This document shows, piece after piece, positions 27,625 to 35,427 of a stretch of DNA of 54,037 nt. The translations under genes were made by a program, and so were the position numbers. The DNA comes from an uncultured Verrucomicrobia subdivision 3 bacterium. GTDB taxonomy: Bacteria; Verrucomicrobiota; Verrucomicrobiia; Limisphaerales; UBA11358. Numbering within the stretch: position 1 is the stretch's first letter; every line of letters starts with the position of its first letter. The stretch covers positions 66,298-120,334 of the forward strand of contig CAIKKJ010000054.1 of assembly GCA_903827955.1 (NCBI GenBank), written 5' to 3'. Below the pieces are notes generated by a model. The model worked only from the letters and a program-made list of their open reading frames with translations. It was not told where the DNA came from and made no database searches.

Positions 27625-28658
27625 TTAGCAGCGCGGACAGTTTTCTTCGCCGCACGGTTTTTGAAAAGTTGATCCGCCAGCACGCCGAACAGCACCACCG
27701 CGCCCATCACGGCGAAGTTGAGCGAACTCGGAATGCCCAGCAGATTCACAAGGTTTTGCAAAACCAGCAGCAATGCCGTGCCGATGACGATGCCGACTAC
27801 CGAGCCTTCGCCGCCGCGCAAACTGCACCCGCCCAGCACCGCTGCCGCGATGCCGTAGAGTTCGTAGAAGTTGCCATGGTTCGACGGCCCGACGGAGTTC
27901 GTGTAGAAGGCGATCATGATGCCCGAAATCCCCGTGAGCAATCCCGCGATAACATAAGCGCTGGCGGTGACGAGTTGCGTGTTGATACCGGAGAAGCGCG
28001 CGGCCTGCTCGTTGCGTCCGACAGCGAGCAGGTAGCGACCGTAAATCGAACGGTGCAGGACGAACCACATCACGATGGACAACACGATAAGAATGGCGAA
28101 GGGCGCGGGAATGCCAAAAAGTTTTCCACTCGCAAAGACACGCAACGGCTCGATGCCTTCCGCACCAGAAAAACCCTTTGTGCTATCCCCTGCGATAAAC
28201 CGGGCGATACCGCGATATAGCAGCAGTCCGCAGAGCGTGACGATGAACGGCTGCAACTTCCCGCGCGTGATCAGCACACCGTGAGTAAAACCAAGCAGGC
28301 CTGAAACTGCCAGCACCACCAGTGTTGCGATCTGCCATGACCAATGCCATTCCGTGACACCCATTGTAAGAATGATGCCCGTGAGCGCGCACAATGAACC
28401 GACTGACAGATCAATGCCACCGGTGATGATGACGAGGCCGAGGCCGAGGCTGAACACGCCGTAAAGCCCAATTAGGTTTCCAGTGTTGGTCAAATTGGCC
28501 TGCGAGAGAAATCGCGGCAGTTGCACCACCGGAGCCACTTCATTTGGGTGAGCAAGCTGAAATTCATGAATGACTCGTAACTGTTGAATCAGTTCAATCC
28601 CGCAAACAGTGAGGCAAAGCACCACAAACAACACCAACAATCCGATTTCTTTTTTCAT
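27621..28658 (-). CDS. RbsC/AraH-type sugar ABC transporter permease
   Basis: This 345-residue inner-membrane protein has about eight to ten hydrophobic helices and the BPD_transp_2 signatures GIDLSVGSLCALTGI near residue 85 and GIAAAVLGGCSLRGGEGS near residue 265. It forms the pore for a CUT2-type monosaccharide importer, together with the ATPase and binding protein upstream. The ATG at 28658 (MKKEIGLLVLF) is chosen; a longer in-frame extension to 28748 runs into the ATPase gene and reads as arginine/glycine-rich noise. It starts 17 bases after the ATPase gene and overlaps the GH27 gene. Confidence 0.92.
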   Translation of the reverse strand: MKKEIGLLVLFVVLCLTVCGIELIQQLRVIHEFQLAHPNEVAPVVQLPRFLSQANLTNTGNLIGLYGVFSLGLGLVIITGGIDLSVGSLCALTGIILTMGVTEWHWSWQIATLVVLAVSGLLGFTHGVLITRGKLQPFIVTLCGLLLYRGIARFIAGDSTKGFSGAEGIEPLRVFASGKLFGIPAPFAILIVLSIVMWFVLHRSIYGRYLLAVGRNEQAARFSGINTQLVTASAYVIAGLLTGISGIMIAFYTNSVGPSNHGNFYELYGIAAAVLGGCSLRGGEGSVVGIVIGTALLLVLQNLVNLLGIPSSLNFAVMGAVVLFGVLADQLFKNRAAKKTVRAAK

Positions 28659-28675
28659 GTCAAATTTTCCAAATT

Positions 28676-30199
28676 TCAATTCACCGCCGCCTTCGCCGCC
28701 GCGATGGTTTTGCCGACGGCGAGGTTCATCACGTTTTCCTCGTTGCAATGCTCGCGTTCGAGGATGCCGGTGATTTTGCCCTCGTGCATCACGGCCACGC
28801 GGTCGCTGACGTTAAGGACTTCCTCCATGTCGCTGCTGATCATGAGAATCACGCCGCCGCCATCCGCTAGCTCGCGCATGAGCCGGTAAATTTCCGCCTT
28901 CGCGCCGACATCAATGCCGCGCGTCGGTTCGTCGAGGATCATCACCTTGGGATTCATCGAAAGCCATTTGCCGAGGACGACCTTCTGCTGATTGCCGCCG
29001 CTCAAGTTCAGCACCAGCGTCTCGCCACCGGGTGTTTTGATGTTCAGCGATTTGATCTGCTCGTCCGTGACCTTGCGCTCGCGTTCCTTGCTGATGAGGT
29101 TGAACGTGGAATATTTTTTCAGCGACGGCAGTGTGGTGTTCTCGCGCACGCTCATGCCGGTGACGAGTCCTTCGCCGCGCCGATCTTCGGGCACGAGAAA
29201 AATTCCGTGACCAATCGCATCAGCGGGTGAATTGATGGAAATGCGTTCGTCACCAATCGTCACCTCCGCGCTGCCGGCGTTATCCAAGCCAACCATCGCC
29301 TTCACAATCTCCGAGCGCCCTGCCCCAACGAGTCCGGCGAATCCCAGAATCTCGCCGCGCGTCGCATCGAACTCCACCGTCCGCGCCGGATAGCGGCTGG
29401 AACGCGCGTTGCGGACTTTGAAAAATCCCGGCGTCTTCGCGCCGGTGGAAGCGGTGTAGGAACTTTTGATTTCGCGGCCGACCATCAGGCTCACAATCTT
29501 GTCGTGACAGATGTCGGCCTTGGGCAGTTCGCCGGCGTTCTTCCCGTCACGCAACACGACGACACGGTCGGCGATGTGCTCCACCTCGCTCAAGCGGTGC
29601 GAAATATAGACGATGCTCACGCCCGATTTCTTCAATTCAAGAACCAGTTCGAGCAAACGATCCGTCTCCGTCAACGTCAGGCTCGACGTCGGCTCGTCCA
29701 TGATGATGATGCGCGAGTTGAGCGAGAGCGCCTTAGCGATCTCCACCATCTGTTTCTGCGCGATAGAAAGCTTTTCCAGCGGCGTCTTGCTGGAGAGTTC
29801 GAGGCCCAGCCGTTTCAGCAACGGCTCGGTGTCGGCATGGATTTTTTTGAAGTCAATCAGGCCAAGCGCATTCTTCGGCTCGCGTCCGAGAAAGACATTC
29901 GCCGCCACGTCGAGATTGTCGAGGACGTTCAACTCCTGATGGATGAACGCCACGCGCAGTTTCATCGAGTCAGTGACGTTGTTGATCTTGACCGCCACAC
30001 CGTCCATGAACAGTTCCCCGGCGTCCGGCTGATAAACGCCGCCGAGGATCTTCATCATCGTGGACTTGCCCGCGCCATTCTCACCGCACAGCGCCACGAC
30101 CTCGCCCGCGCCGATGTCTAGCGAGACGTTGTCCAACGCAATGACGCCAGGGAATCGCTTGCCGATTCCGCGCATGGAGAGGAGCGGGCCGTTGCTCAT
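28676..30199 (-). CDS. RbsA/AraG-type sugar ABC transporter ATP-binding protein
   Basis: The 507-residue protein has two fused ABC domains as in AraG, RbsA and MglA. Domain 1 has Walker A GENGAGKST (39-47), an ABC signature in EKLSIAQKQMVEIAKAL, and Walker B IIIMDEPTSSLT. Domain 2 has the degenerate Walker A GLVGAGRSE typical of this class, then LSGGNQQKVVLGKWL and VMILDEPTRGIDVG. It energises monosaccharide import, by context L-arabinose. A 108-base gap containing an inverted repeat separates it from the binding-protein gene. Confidence 0.94.
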   Translation of the reverse strand: MSNGPLLSMRGIGKRFPGVIALDNVSLDIGAGEVVALCGENGAGKSTMMKILGGVYQPDAGELFMDGVAVKINNVTDSMKLRVAFIHQELNVLDNLDVAANVFLGREPKNALGLIDFKKIHADTEPLLKRLGLELSSKTPLEKLSIAQKQMVEIAKALSLNSRIIIMDEPTSSLTLTETDRLLELVLELKKSGVSIVYISHRLSEVEHIADRVVVLRDGKNAGELPKADICHDKIVSLMVGREIKSSYTASTGAKTPGFFKVRNARSSRYPARTVEFDATRGEILGFAGLVGAGRSEIVKAMVGLDNAGSAEVTIGDERISINSPADAIGHGIFLVPEDRRGEGLVTGMSVRENTTLPSLKKYSTFNLISKERERKVTDEQIKSLNIKTPGGETLVLNLSGGNQQKVVLGKWLSMNPKVMILDEPTRGIDVGAKAEIYRLMRELADGGGVILMISSDMEEVLNVSDRVAVMHEGKITGILEREHCNEENVMNLAVGKTIAAAKAAVN

Positions 30200-30214
30200 A
30201 TTCTGAATTATTTT

Positions 30215-30299
30215 TTAACCACGAAACACACTAAACACACGAAAGCAAAGAATGAACTTCGCAAACAACTTTTTCGCGTGGCTCATGTATTTCGTGGTT
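30215..30299. repeat. Imperfect long inverted repeat between SBP and ATPase genes
   Basis: The left arm (30217-30245, beginning AACCACGAAA) and the reverse complement of the right arm (30271-30299) share their first ten bases exactly and further blocks of identity over about 28 bases, around a 25-base loop. The arm sequence is the same TTAACCACGAA-type unit found beside the GNAT gene. In RNA it could fold into a long stem-loop after the binding-protein gene. It may act like REP elements that give binding-protein mRNA extra stability, or it may be a small mobile palindrome. Confidence 0.75.
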
Positions 30300-30307
30300 C
30301 CACCAAA

Positions 30308-31294
30308 TCACTTGCCGAGAATTTTCGCGAGGTCAGCCTTGAACGACGCGATGTCGTCCTTCTTCAGGCTGCGCGTCGCAACGATCTGCTTGCCGCCGGC
30401 GAGAGCGGCTTTGTCGCCGCCGAGATACTTCGCCATCTTGGTCATGGACTGTTTGCCGAACTCAAACGGCTGCTGCACGACCGTGCCGTAGATGTCGCCG
30501 CTCGCGACGCCGTCGAGCGTCTCGGCGTTTTCGTCGAAGCAGACGATCTTCACCTTGCCCTGTGCATTGGCGGCGCGGACGGCATTGAGGATGGCCGGAC
30601 CGTTGTAATTGTAGAGGCCGACGAGCATGGAGATGTCGGGATATTTCACGAGCGTATCCTCAGCGTTCTTCTGGGCGCGGACGTTGTCGGTGTCGTCGGT
30701 GCGAAGGTCAATGACTTCCACCTTTGAGCCTTCGAGCTCCTTCTTGATGCCGCCAAAACGATCCTTGGAGTTCTGCGCATCGGCGTAGCCGACGAACACC
30801 ATGATCTTGCCACCGTTGGGCAGCGCTTCTTTGATGAGCTTGCCAGCTTCCTGGCCCGCCGCGAAGTTGTCCGTGCCGATGTAGCAGACGCGCTTGCTGT
30901 CCGCCGCATCGCTGTCACAGCAGATGAGCAACGTCTGCGCGGCGATCTTGTTCAGGAAATCAATCTGGTTCTTCGGATCAATCGGACTGACCGCGATGCC
31001 GTCCACACCCTTGGCGACCAAGTCGTCAAGGATCTGCTGCTGCTCGGCGGCGCTGCCGGTGGACGGGATGCGGAAATCCACATCCACGTTGCCCAGTTCT
31101 TTCGCCGCTGCTTCGCAACCCGTGCGGGCGATGGTCCAGAATGTCGCTGCGTTGTTGGAGACGAACGCTAGCTTCAGTTTTTTGCCGGCAGCAGGCGCGT
31201 TACCGCCGTCAGATTTCGGCGCTTCAGATTTGCCGCAGCCGGAGACGATTGCCGCGACACACAGCGCGGCGAGAAGGGTTTGAATTTTTTTCAT
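30308..31294 (-). CDS. RbsB-type sugar-binding lipoprotein of the ABC importer
   Basis: The 328-residue protein has a lipoprotein signal with lipobox VSGC (Cys20), then a Peripla_BP_4 domain starting KLKLAFVSNNAATFW. DGIAVSPIDP, the hinge-region VCYIGTDNFAAGQEAGKLI and LVGLYNYNGPAIL are typical of ribose/galactose/arabinose-binding proteins. It is anchored outside the inner membrane and delivers monosaccharide to the permease. L-arabinose is the likely ligand by context only. It lies 29 bases after the mutarotase gene. Confidence 0.93.
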   Translation of the reverse strand: MKKIQTLLAALCVAAIVSGCGKSEAPKSDGGNAPAAGKKLKLAFVSNNAATFWTIARTGCEAAAKELGNVDVDFRIPSTGSAAEQQQILDDLVAKGVDGIAVSPIDPKNQIDFLNKIAAQTLLICCDSDAADSKRVCYIGTDNFAAGQEAGKLIKEALPNGGKIMVFVGYADAQNSKDRFGGIKKELEGSKVEVIDLRTDDTDNVRAQKNAEDTLVKYPDISMLVGLYNYNGPAILNAVRAANAQGKVKIVCFDENAETLDGVASGDIYGTVVQQPFEFGKQSMTKMAKYLGGDKAALAGGKQIVATRSLKKDDIASFKADLAKILGK

Positions 31295-31323
31295 GGTCTG
31301 GTTTTGGTGGTTAGTTGCCGTTT

Positions 31324-32469
31324 TTATTTCGCGGAAAATTTATAGATGATGGTGTTGTGGTATTTCTCGCCGGGGTTCAGCGTGGTGGTCGGGAACGCGG
31401 GATGATTGGGTGAATCAGGATAGTGCTGCGGCTCGAAGCAGAAGCCTTCGCGGAATTTGTAAGTCCAGCCGCCTTTGCCGGTGATGCTGCCGTCGAGGAA
31501 ATTGCCGGTATAGAACTGCGTGGCCGGCTCGGTGCTCCAGACTTCCATCGTGCGTCCACTGGTCGGTTCGTTGACGCTGGCCGCGAGCGAAAGTTCGTTG
31601 CCCTGCTTGTTCAAAACCCAGTTGTGGTCGTAACCACCACCGAGTTTGATTTGCTCGTCGGTGGCATTGATGCGTTCGCCGATTTTGTGCGGCGTGGTGA
31701 AATCAAACGGCGTTCCGGCAACCGGACGCAATTCACCGGTCGGAATCAAACCGCCGTCCACGGGCGTAAATTTGTCCGCATTGATGGTGACGACGTGACC
31801 AAGCACATCGCCGCTGCCGCGCAAGTTGAAGTAAGAATGATGCGTGAGATTCACAACCGTCTTCTCGCTGGTCGTCGCCGAGAAATCCACACGCAGTTCG
31901 TCGTCTTCCGTGACGGAATAAATCGCCGTGACTGACAGCGTGCCGGGATAGCCTTCTTCGCCAGACGGGCTGACGTAAGTGAGAATCAGCGACGGACCGT
32001 GCGCCGTCGGCAGCGCGCGACTGGTCCAGACGACTTTGTCAAAGCCCTTCAAGCCGCCGTGCAGATGGTTCGGCATGTTGTTCGTGGCGAGCGTATATTC
32101 CACGCCGTCGAGCGAAAATTTTCCGCGCGCAATGCGGTTGCCGTAACGCCCGATAAGCGCGCCGAAATACGGCGTGCTCTTGAGATAGCCGTCCAAGTTG
32201 TCGTAACCGAGCACCACGTCTCCGAACTTGCCGTGTTTGTCCGGCGTCTTGAGCGACGTGACGATGCCGCCATAAGTCATGATCGTCGCCTCCATGCCGT
32301 GGCTGTTGCGCAGCGTGTAGAGTTCAACGGCCTTGCCTTCGGGCGTCTGGCCGAAGTCGGCCTTCGTGATGGTTCCTTTGGGAGTGTTTGACATAGATTC
32401 GCAGCCGGTGAAACACGCCGCCGAAATTCCCAGCGCCGTGAGGGTGATCAGTTGGATAATTTTTTTCAT
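31324..32469 (-). CDS. galM: Exported aldose 1-epimerase (mutarotase)
   Basis: The 381-residue protein has an N-terminal signal with a possible lipoprotein site (CFTGC, Cys23), then the galactose mutarotase fold from about residue 35. GRYGNRIARGKF, NHLHGG (134-139), THHSYFNLRG and CFEPQHYPDSPN are the GalM active-site blocks (two histidines and a glutamate). GalM proteins usually interconvert aldose anomers in the cytoplasm; export puts this one where glycosidases release sugar and before import. L-arabinose is the expected substrate here, with galactose possible. The ATG at 32469 is chosen because the signal peptide begins there; the longer in-frame extension overlaps araD. Confidence 0.9.
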   Translation of the reverse strand: MKKIIQLITLTALGISAACFTGCESMSNTPKGTITKADFGQTPEGKAVELYTLRNSHGMEATIMTYGGIVTSLKTPDKHGKFGDVVLGYDNLDGYLKSTPYFGALIGRYGNRIARGKFSLDGVEYTLATNNMPNHLHGGLKGFDKVVWTSRALPTAHGPSLILTYVSPSGEEGYPGTLSVTAIYSVTEDDELRVDFSATTSEKTVVNLTHHSYFNLRGSGDVLGHVVTINADKFTPVDGGLIPTGELRPVAGTPFDFTTPHKIGERINATDEQIKLGGGYDHNWVLNKQGNELSLAASVNEPTSGRTMEVWSTEPATQFYTGNFLDGSITGKGGWTYKFREGFCFEPQHYPDSPNHPAFPTTTLNPGEKYHNTIIYKFSAK

Positions 32470-32491
32470 GGTTCGTTTGGTTGGTGGAAAT

Positions 32492-33190
32492 TTATTTCTG
32501 GCCATAATAAGCATTCGCACCGTGCTTGCGAAGAAAATGTTTGTCGAGCAAAGCACTTTGCATCGGTTTCAACTTGGGATTAATGCGCAAAGTCTCGCTG
32601 TTGAGCTTAGCGATGAATTCCAGCACGCTCGCATTGTGAACCGCGTCATGAACGTCCGCACCCCAGGTGAACGGCCCGTGGCTCGCGACCAGCACGGCAG
32701 GATGCTGCGACGGATCGTATTTCAACTTTCGGAACGTCTCCACGATCACGTCGCCCGTGTTCGCTTCGTAATTATTTTTGATTTCCGCCGCTGTCAGTTT
32801 GCGCGTGCACGGGACGTCGCCATACCAGTAATCCGCCTGCGTCGTGCCGTAGGCCAGCAACGGCCGGCACGCCTGCGCCCACGACGTCGCGAACAAACTG
32901 TGTGTATGCACCACGCCGCCGATTTTCGGAAAAGCGCGATAAAGAATTAGATGCGTGTCCGTATCTGAACTCGGCTTGAGTTTGCCCTCGACGACCTTGC
33001 CGGTTTCGAGCGACACGCAAACCATGTGCTGCGGTTTCATCTCCGAATACGGCACGCCGCTGGGCTTGATGACCATTAGGCCGCGCGCGCGATCCACGCC
33101 GCTGGCGTTGCCCCACGTCTGGATGACCAAACCTTTGGCGACCAGATCAAGGTTCGCCTGGCAGACTTCTGCTTTTAATTTTTCTAACAT
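32492..33190 (-). CDS. araD: L-ribulose-5-phosphate 4-epimerase
   Basis: This 232-residue class II aldolase-fold enzyme converts L-ribulose 5-phosphate to D-xylulose 5-phosphate, the last step of the pathway. The zinc histidines are His95 and His97 (VVHTHSLFA) and His171 (VASHGPF), exactly the E. coli AraD numbers when the ATG at 33190 is used, which supports that start over a TTG at 33199. GNASG (27-31) and KPSGVPY (42-48) bind the phosphate. It is 22 bases upstream of the mutarotase gene. Confidence 0.96.
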   Translation of the reverse strand: MLEKLKAEVCQANLDLVAKGLVIQTWGNASGVDRARGLMVIKPSGVPYSEMKPQHMVCVSLETGKVVEGKLKPSSDTDTHLILYRAFPKIGGVVHTHSLFATSWAQACRPLLAYGTTQADYWYGDVPCTRKLTAAEIKNNYEANTGDVIVETFRKLKYDPSQHPAVLVASHGPFTWGADVHDAVHNASVLEFIAKLNSETLRINPKLKPMQSALLDKHFLRKHGANAYYGQK

Positions 33191-33205
33191 AAGATTCAAA
33201 AGTTT

Positions 33206-33231
33206 TTAACCACGAATACACGAAAACAAGG
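33206..33231 (+). repeat. TTAACCACG-type repeat, left of the GNAT gene
   Basis: This unit begins TTAACCACG and continues with an A-rich CACGAAAA segment. It lies in the 45-base gap between araD and the GNAT gene, and an inverted copy lies on the other side of that gene (33717-33740). The two align over about 23 positions with one gap and two mismatches. Confidence 0.75.
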
Positions 33232-33235
33232 GAAA

Positions 33236-33694
33236 TCAAGCCGTGCTGTTATCTCCCATCCGATATGCGTCTAGATTATGAACCGCCATAAAATTTTCTG
33301 GATGCGTCAGCGGACGAAAGCCAAATTGCTCATAAAGACCGTGGGCATCTTGCGTAGCCAAAATAAACCGCCTCAACCCCTGTAGTTCAGGATGGTTGAC
33401 AATCGCCTTCATCAGCAATTTAGAAACGCCACGACCACGATGCTCTGGAACGACGAAAACATCAGCCAGATAAGCAATCGCAGCAAAGTCTGAAATGACT
33501 CTGGCAAAACCAACCTGCCGGCCATCGAGATATGCACCAAAGCAAAGCGAGTGTCGGATTGACCGCTCCACAACACTCCGAGGAATTCCCTTTGCCCAAT
33601 AAGACGCGGTCAAAAAATTATGAACGAGGGCTACATCCAATCGGCTCTGCTCGGAGGAAATTTCGTAAGCGATGGATGTTTGAGTGCCAGCCAT
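33236..33694 (-). CDS. GNAT-family N-acetyltransferase
   Basis: The 152-residue protein has the GNAT core: AYLADVFVVPEHRGRGVSKLL contains the acetyl-CoA pyrophosphate loop (R/Q-x-x-G-x-G/A form, here HRGRGV), followed by the late strand and YEQFGFRPL near the C-terminus. The acetylated substrate is unknown; it resembles small-molecule or antibiotic-type acetyltransferases of the Acetyltransf family. It has no evident role in arabinose use although it lies between araD and araB. It is flanked by inverted TTAACCACG-type repeats, suggesting insertion as a unit. No signal peptide is present. Confidence 0.87.
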   Translation of the reverse strand: MAGTQTSIAYEISSEQSRLDVALVHNFLTASYWAKGIPRSVVERSIRHSLCFGAYLDGRQVGFARVISDFAAIAYLADVFVVPEHRGRGVSKLLMKAIVNHPELQGLRRFILATQDAHGLYEQFGFRPLTHPENFMAVHNLDAYRMGDNSTA

Positions 33695-33716
33695 AAATTC
33701 AGTTGTGTATCAGTTT

Positions 33717-33740
33717 TCTTTTCGTGTCTTGCGTGGTTAA
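33717..33740 (-). repeat. TTAACCACG-type repeat, right of the GNAT gene
   Basis: On the minus strand this unit begins TTAACCACG and continues with a CACGAAAA block, so it is inverted relative to the copy at 33206-33231. It lies in the 56-base gap between araB and the GNAT gene. Together the two copies bracket the GNAT gene. Confidence 0.75.
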
Positions 33741-33750
33741 TTTCTTTTCT

Positions 33751-35427
33751 TCACTTCCTCACCCGCCCACGGATTTCAATCAGCTTCTTCATCACGCCAT
33801 AAAGCTTTCCGCCGCCGTCCTTCGTGCCGAAGGCGTCGTGGAGTTGCATGTAGAGCGCGTAAAGTTCCTTGTAAACCGCGTGGGCTTTCGGGTTCGGTTT
33901 GTAAACCGTCGGCTTGAGGCCGGTCATCTTCTTCTGCGCGGTGGCGAAGTCTTTGTGCGCCCCGGCTACCACGGCGGCGGCGATGGCGGAACCAAGCGCG
34001 CAGGTTTGCGCCGAGCGGGAGATCTTCATCGGACGCCCCGTCACGTCGGCGTAAATCTGCATGACGAGCGGACTTTTTTCCGCGATGCCACCGCAGTTCA
34101 CCACCGACGAAATCTTCACGCCGTATTCTTCAAAACGGTTGATGATGGTCAGCGCGCCAAACGCCGTCGCCTCGATGAGCGTGCGGAAAATTTCCGCCGG
34201 CGTCGTGTAAAGCGTCTGTCCGATGAGCAAGCCGGTAAGCCGCTGGTCAACAAGGATGGTGCGATTGCCATTGTTCCAATCCAACGCGAGCAAGCCGCTT
34301 TCGCCGGGCTGCAACTTCAGTGCGCCCTTGCTCAATTCAACATGCGAACCCGCTTCCTTGCCGCCGGGCTCAATGTAATTGACGAGCCAGTTGAACAAGT
34401 CGCCCACCGCTGATTGCCCCGCTTCGAGGCCGAAATATCCTGGCAACACGCTGCCGTCCACGATGCCGCAAAGGCCGGGCACATCCGCAAGCTTCTTGGT
34501 GTTCGCAGCAATCGCAATGTCGCAAGTGCTCGTGCCGATGATTTTAATAAGGCATCCCAGCGCAACGCCGGAACCGACCGCGCCAAGGTGCGCGTCGAAC
34601 GCGCCGACAGCGACCGGGATTCCAGCCGTCAAACCCGTGCGCTTAGCCCACGCCGCCGTGAGTCCACCGACCGCGCGGTCAATCGTGTGAACGCGCGTTG
34701 TGAGCCGCGCGCGAAGTTTACCGAGCTTGGGATTCAGCTTCGAAAGAAATATTGCGTCAGGGTAGCCGCCCCACTTCGCATTCCACATCGCCTTGTGACC
34801 GGCGGCGCAGACGCCCGCAACAAACCTGCTCGGATGTTCCGTGCCCGTGAGCGCGGCAGGAACAAAGTCGGAGAGTTCAATCCATGAATGCGCAGCGTTG
34901 AAAACCTCTGGCGAGACGCGCAGACATTTCAGCACCTTGCTCCAGAACCATTCGCTCGAATACGTCCCGCCGCATTTGGAGAGATATTGCGGGCGCATTT
35001 TTTTTGCGAGCGCGGTGATCTCGGCGGCTTCGTTGACGCCGGTGTGATCCTTCCACAACCACGCCATCGCCGCCGGATTGTCCGCAAACTTTTTCTGGAA
35101 TGCGAGCGGCTGACCGTTCGCATCTACCGGCAGCGGCGTGCTGCCAGTCGTGTCCACGCCAATTCCGATGACTTGGCTCGCGCTGAAACCCTTCACAGAT
35201 TTTTTCGCCGTGGCGAGCGCCTGCTTGATGGTGATCTCAGCGCCGTTGACGTAATCGGCCGGATGCTGCCGGGCGAGATTCGGGTCGCGCGCGAGAATCA
35301 CGCCCTGCGTGCCGTGCGAATAAGTCCACACAGCGGCGGCGATTTCCGCACCGTTGGCGACGTTGACGATGAGAGCGCGAACCGAGTTCGTGCCGTAGTC
35401 GAGACCGATGGTGTATTGGGATTTCAT
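33751..35427 (-). CDS. araB: Ribulokinase
   Basis: The 558-residue FGGY kinase phosphorylates L-ribulose in the cytoplasm. GLDYGTNSVRALIV (8-21) is the N-terminal ATPase-fold phosphate loop; GVDTTGSTPLPVD (90-102) and SEWFWSKVLK (158-167) are typical of AraB; the catalytic base is likely Asp278 in VGAFDAHLGAVGSG. The C-terminal half carries GGIAEKSPLVMQIYADVTGRP. Length matches AraB (about 560) rather than xylulokinase. Its start overlaps the stop of the preceding GH51 gene by 4 bases. Confidence 0.95.
   Translation of the reverse strand: MKSQYTIGLDYGTNSVRALIVNVANGAEIAAAVWTYSHGTQGVILARDPNLARQHPADYVNGAEITIKQALATAKKSVKGFSASQVIGIGVDTTGSTPLPVDANGQPLAFQKKFADNPAAMAWLWKDHTGVNEAAEITALAKKMRPQYLSKCGGTYSSEWFWSKVLKCLRVSPEVFNAAHSWIELSDFVPAALTGTEHPSRFVAGVCAAGHKAMWNAKWGGYPDAIFLSKLNPKLGKLRARLTTRVHTIDRAVGGLTAAWAKRTGLTAGIPVAVGAFDAHLGAVGSGVALGCLIKIIGTSTCDIAIAANTKKLADVPGLCGIVDGSVLPGYFGLEAGQSAVGDLFNWLVNYIEPGGKEAGSHVELSKGALKLQPGESGLLALDWNNGNRTILVDQRLTGLLIGQTLYTTPAEIFRTLIEATAFGALTIINRFEEYGVKISSVVNCGGIAEKSPLVMQIYADVTGRPMKISRSAQTCALGSAIAAAVVAGAHKDFATAQKKMTGLKPTVYKPNPKAHAVYKELYALYMQLHDAFGTKDGGGKLYGVMKKLIEIRGRVRK

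Noticed and set aside
27621-28748. Longer permease with an arginine/glycine-rich N-terminus
   Set aside because: The extension overlaps the ATPase gene; the membrane protein starts at the ATG at 28658.
33236-33694. GNAT gene as a toxin of a GNAT-type toxin-antitoxin pair
   Set aside because: There is no adjacent ribbon-helix-helix antitoxin gene; the neighbours are araD and araB.
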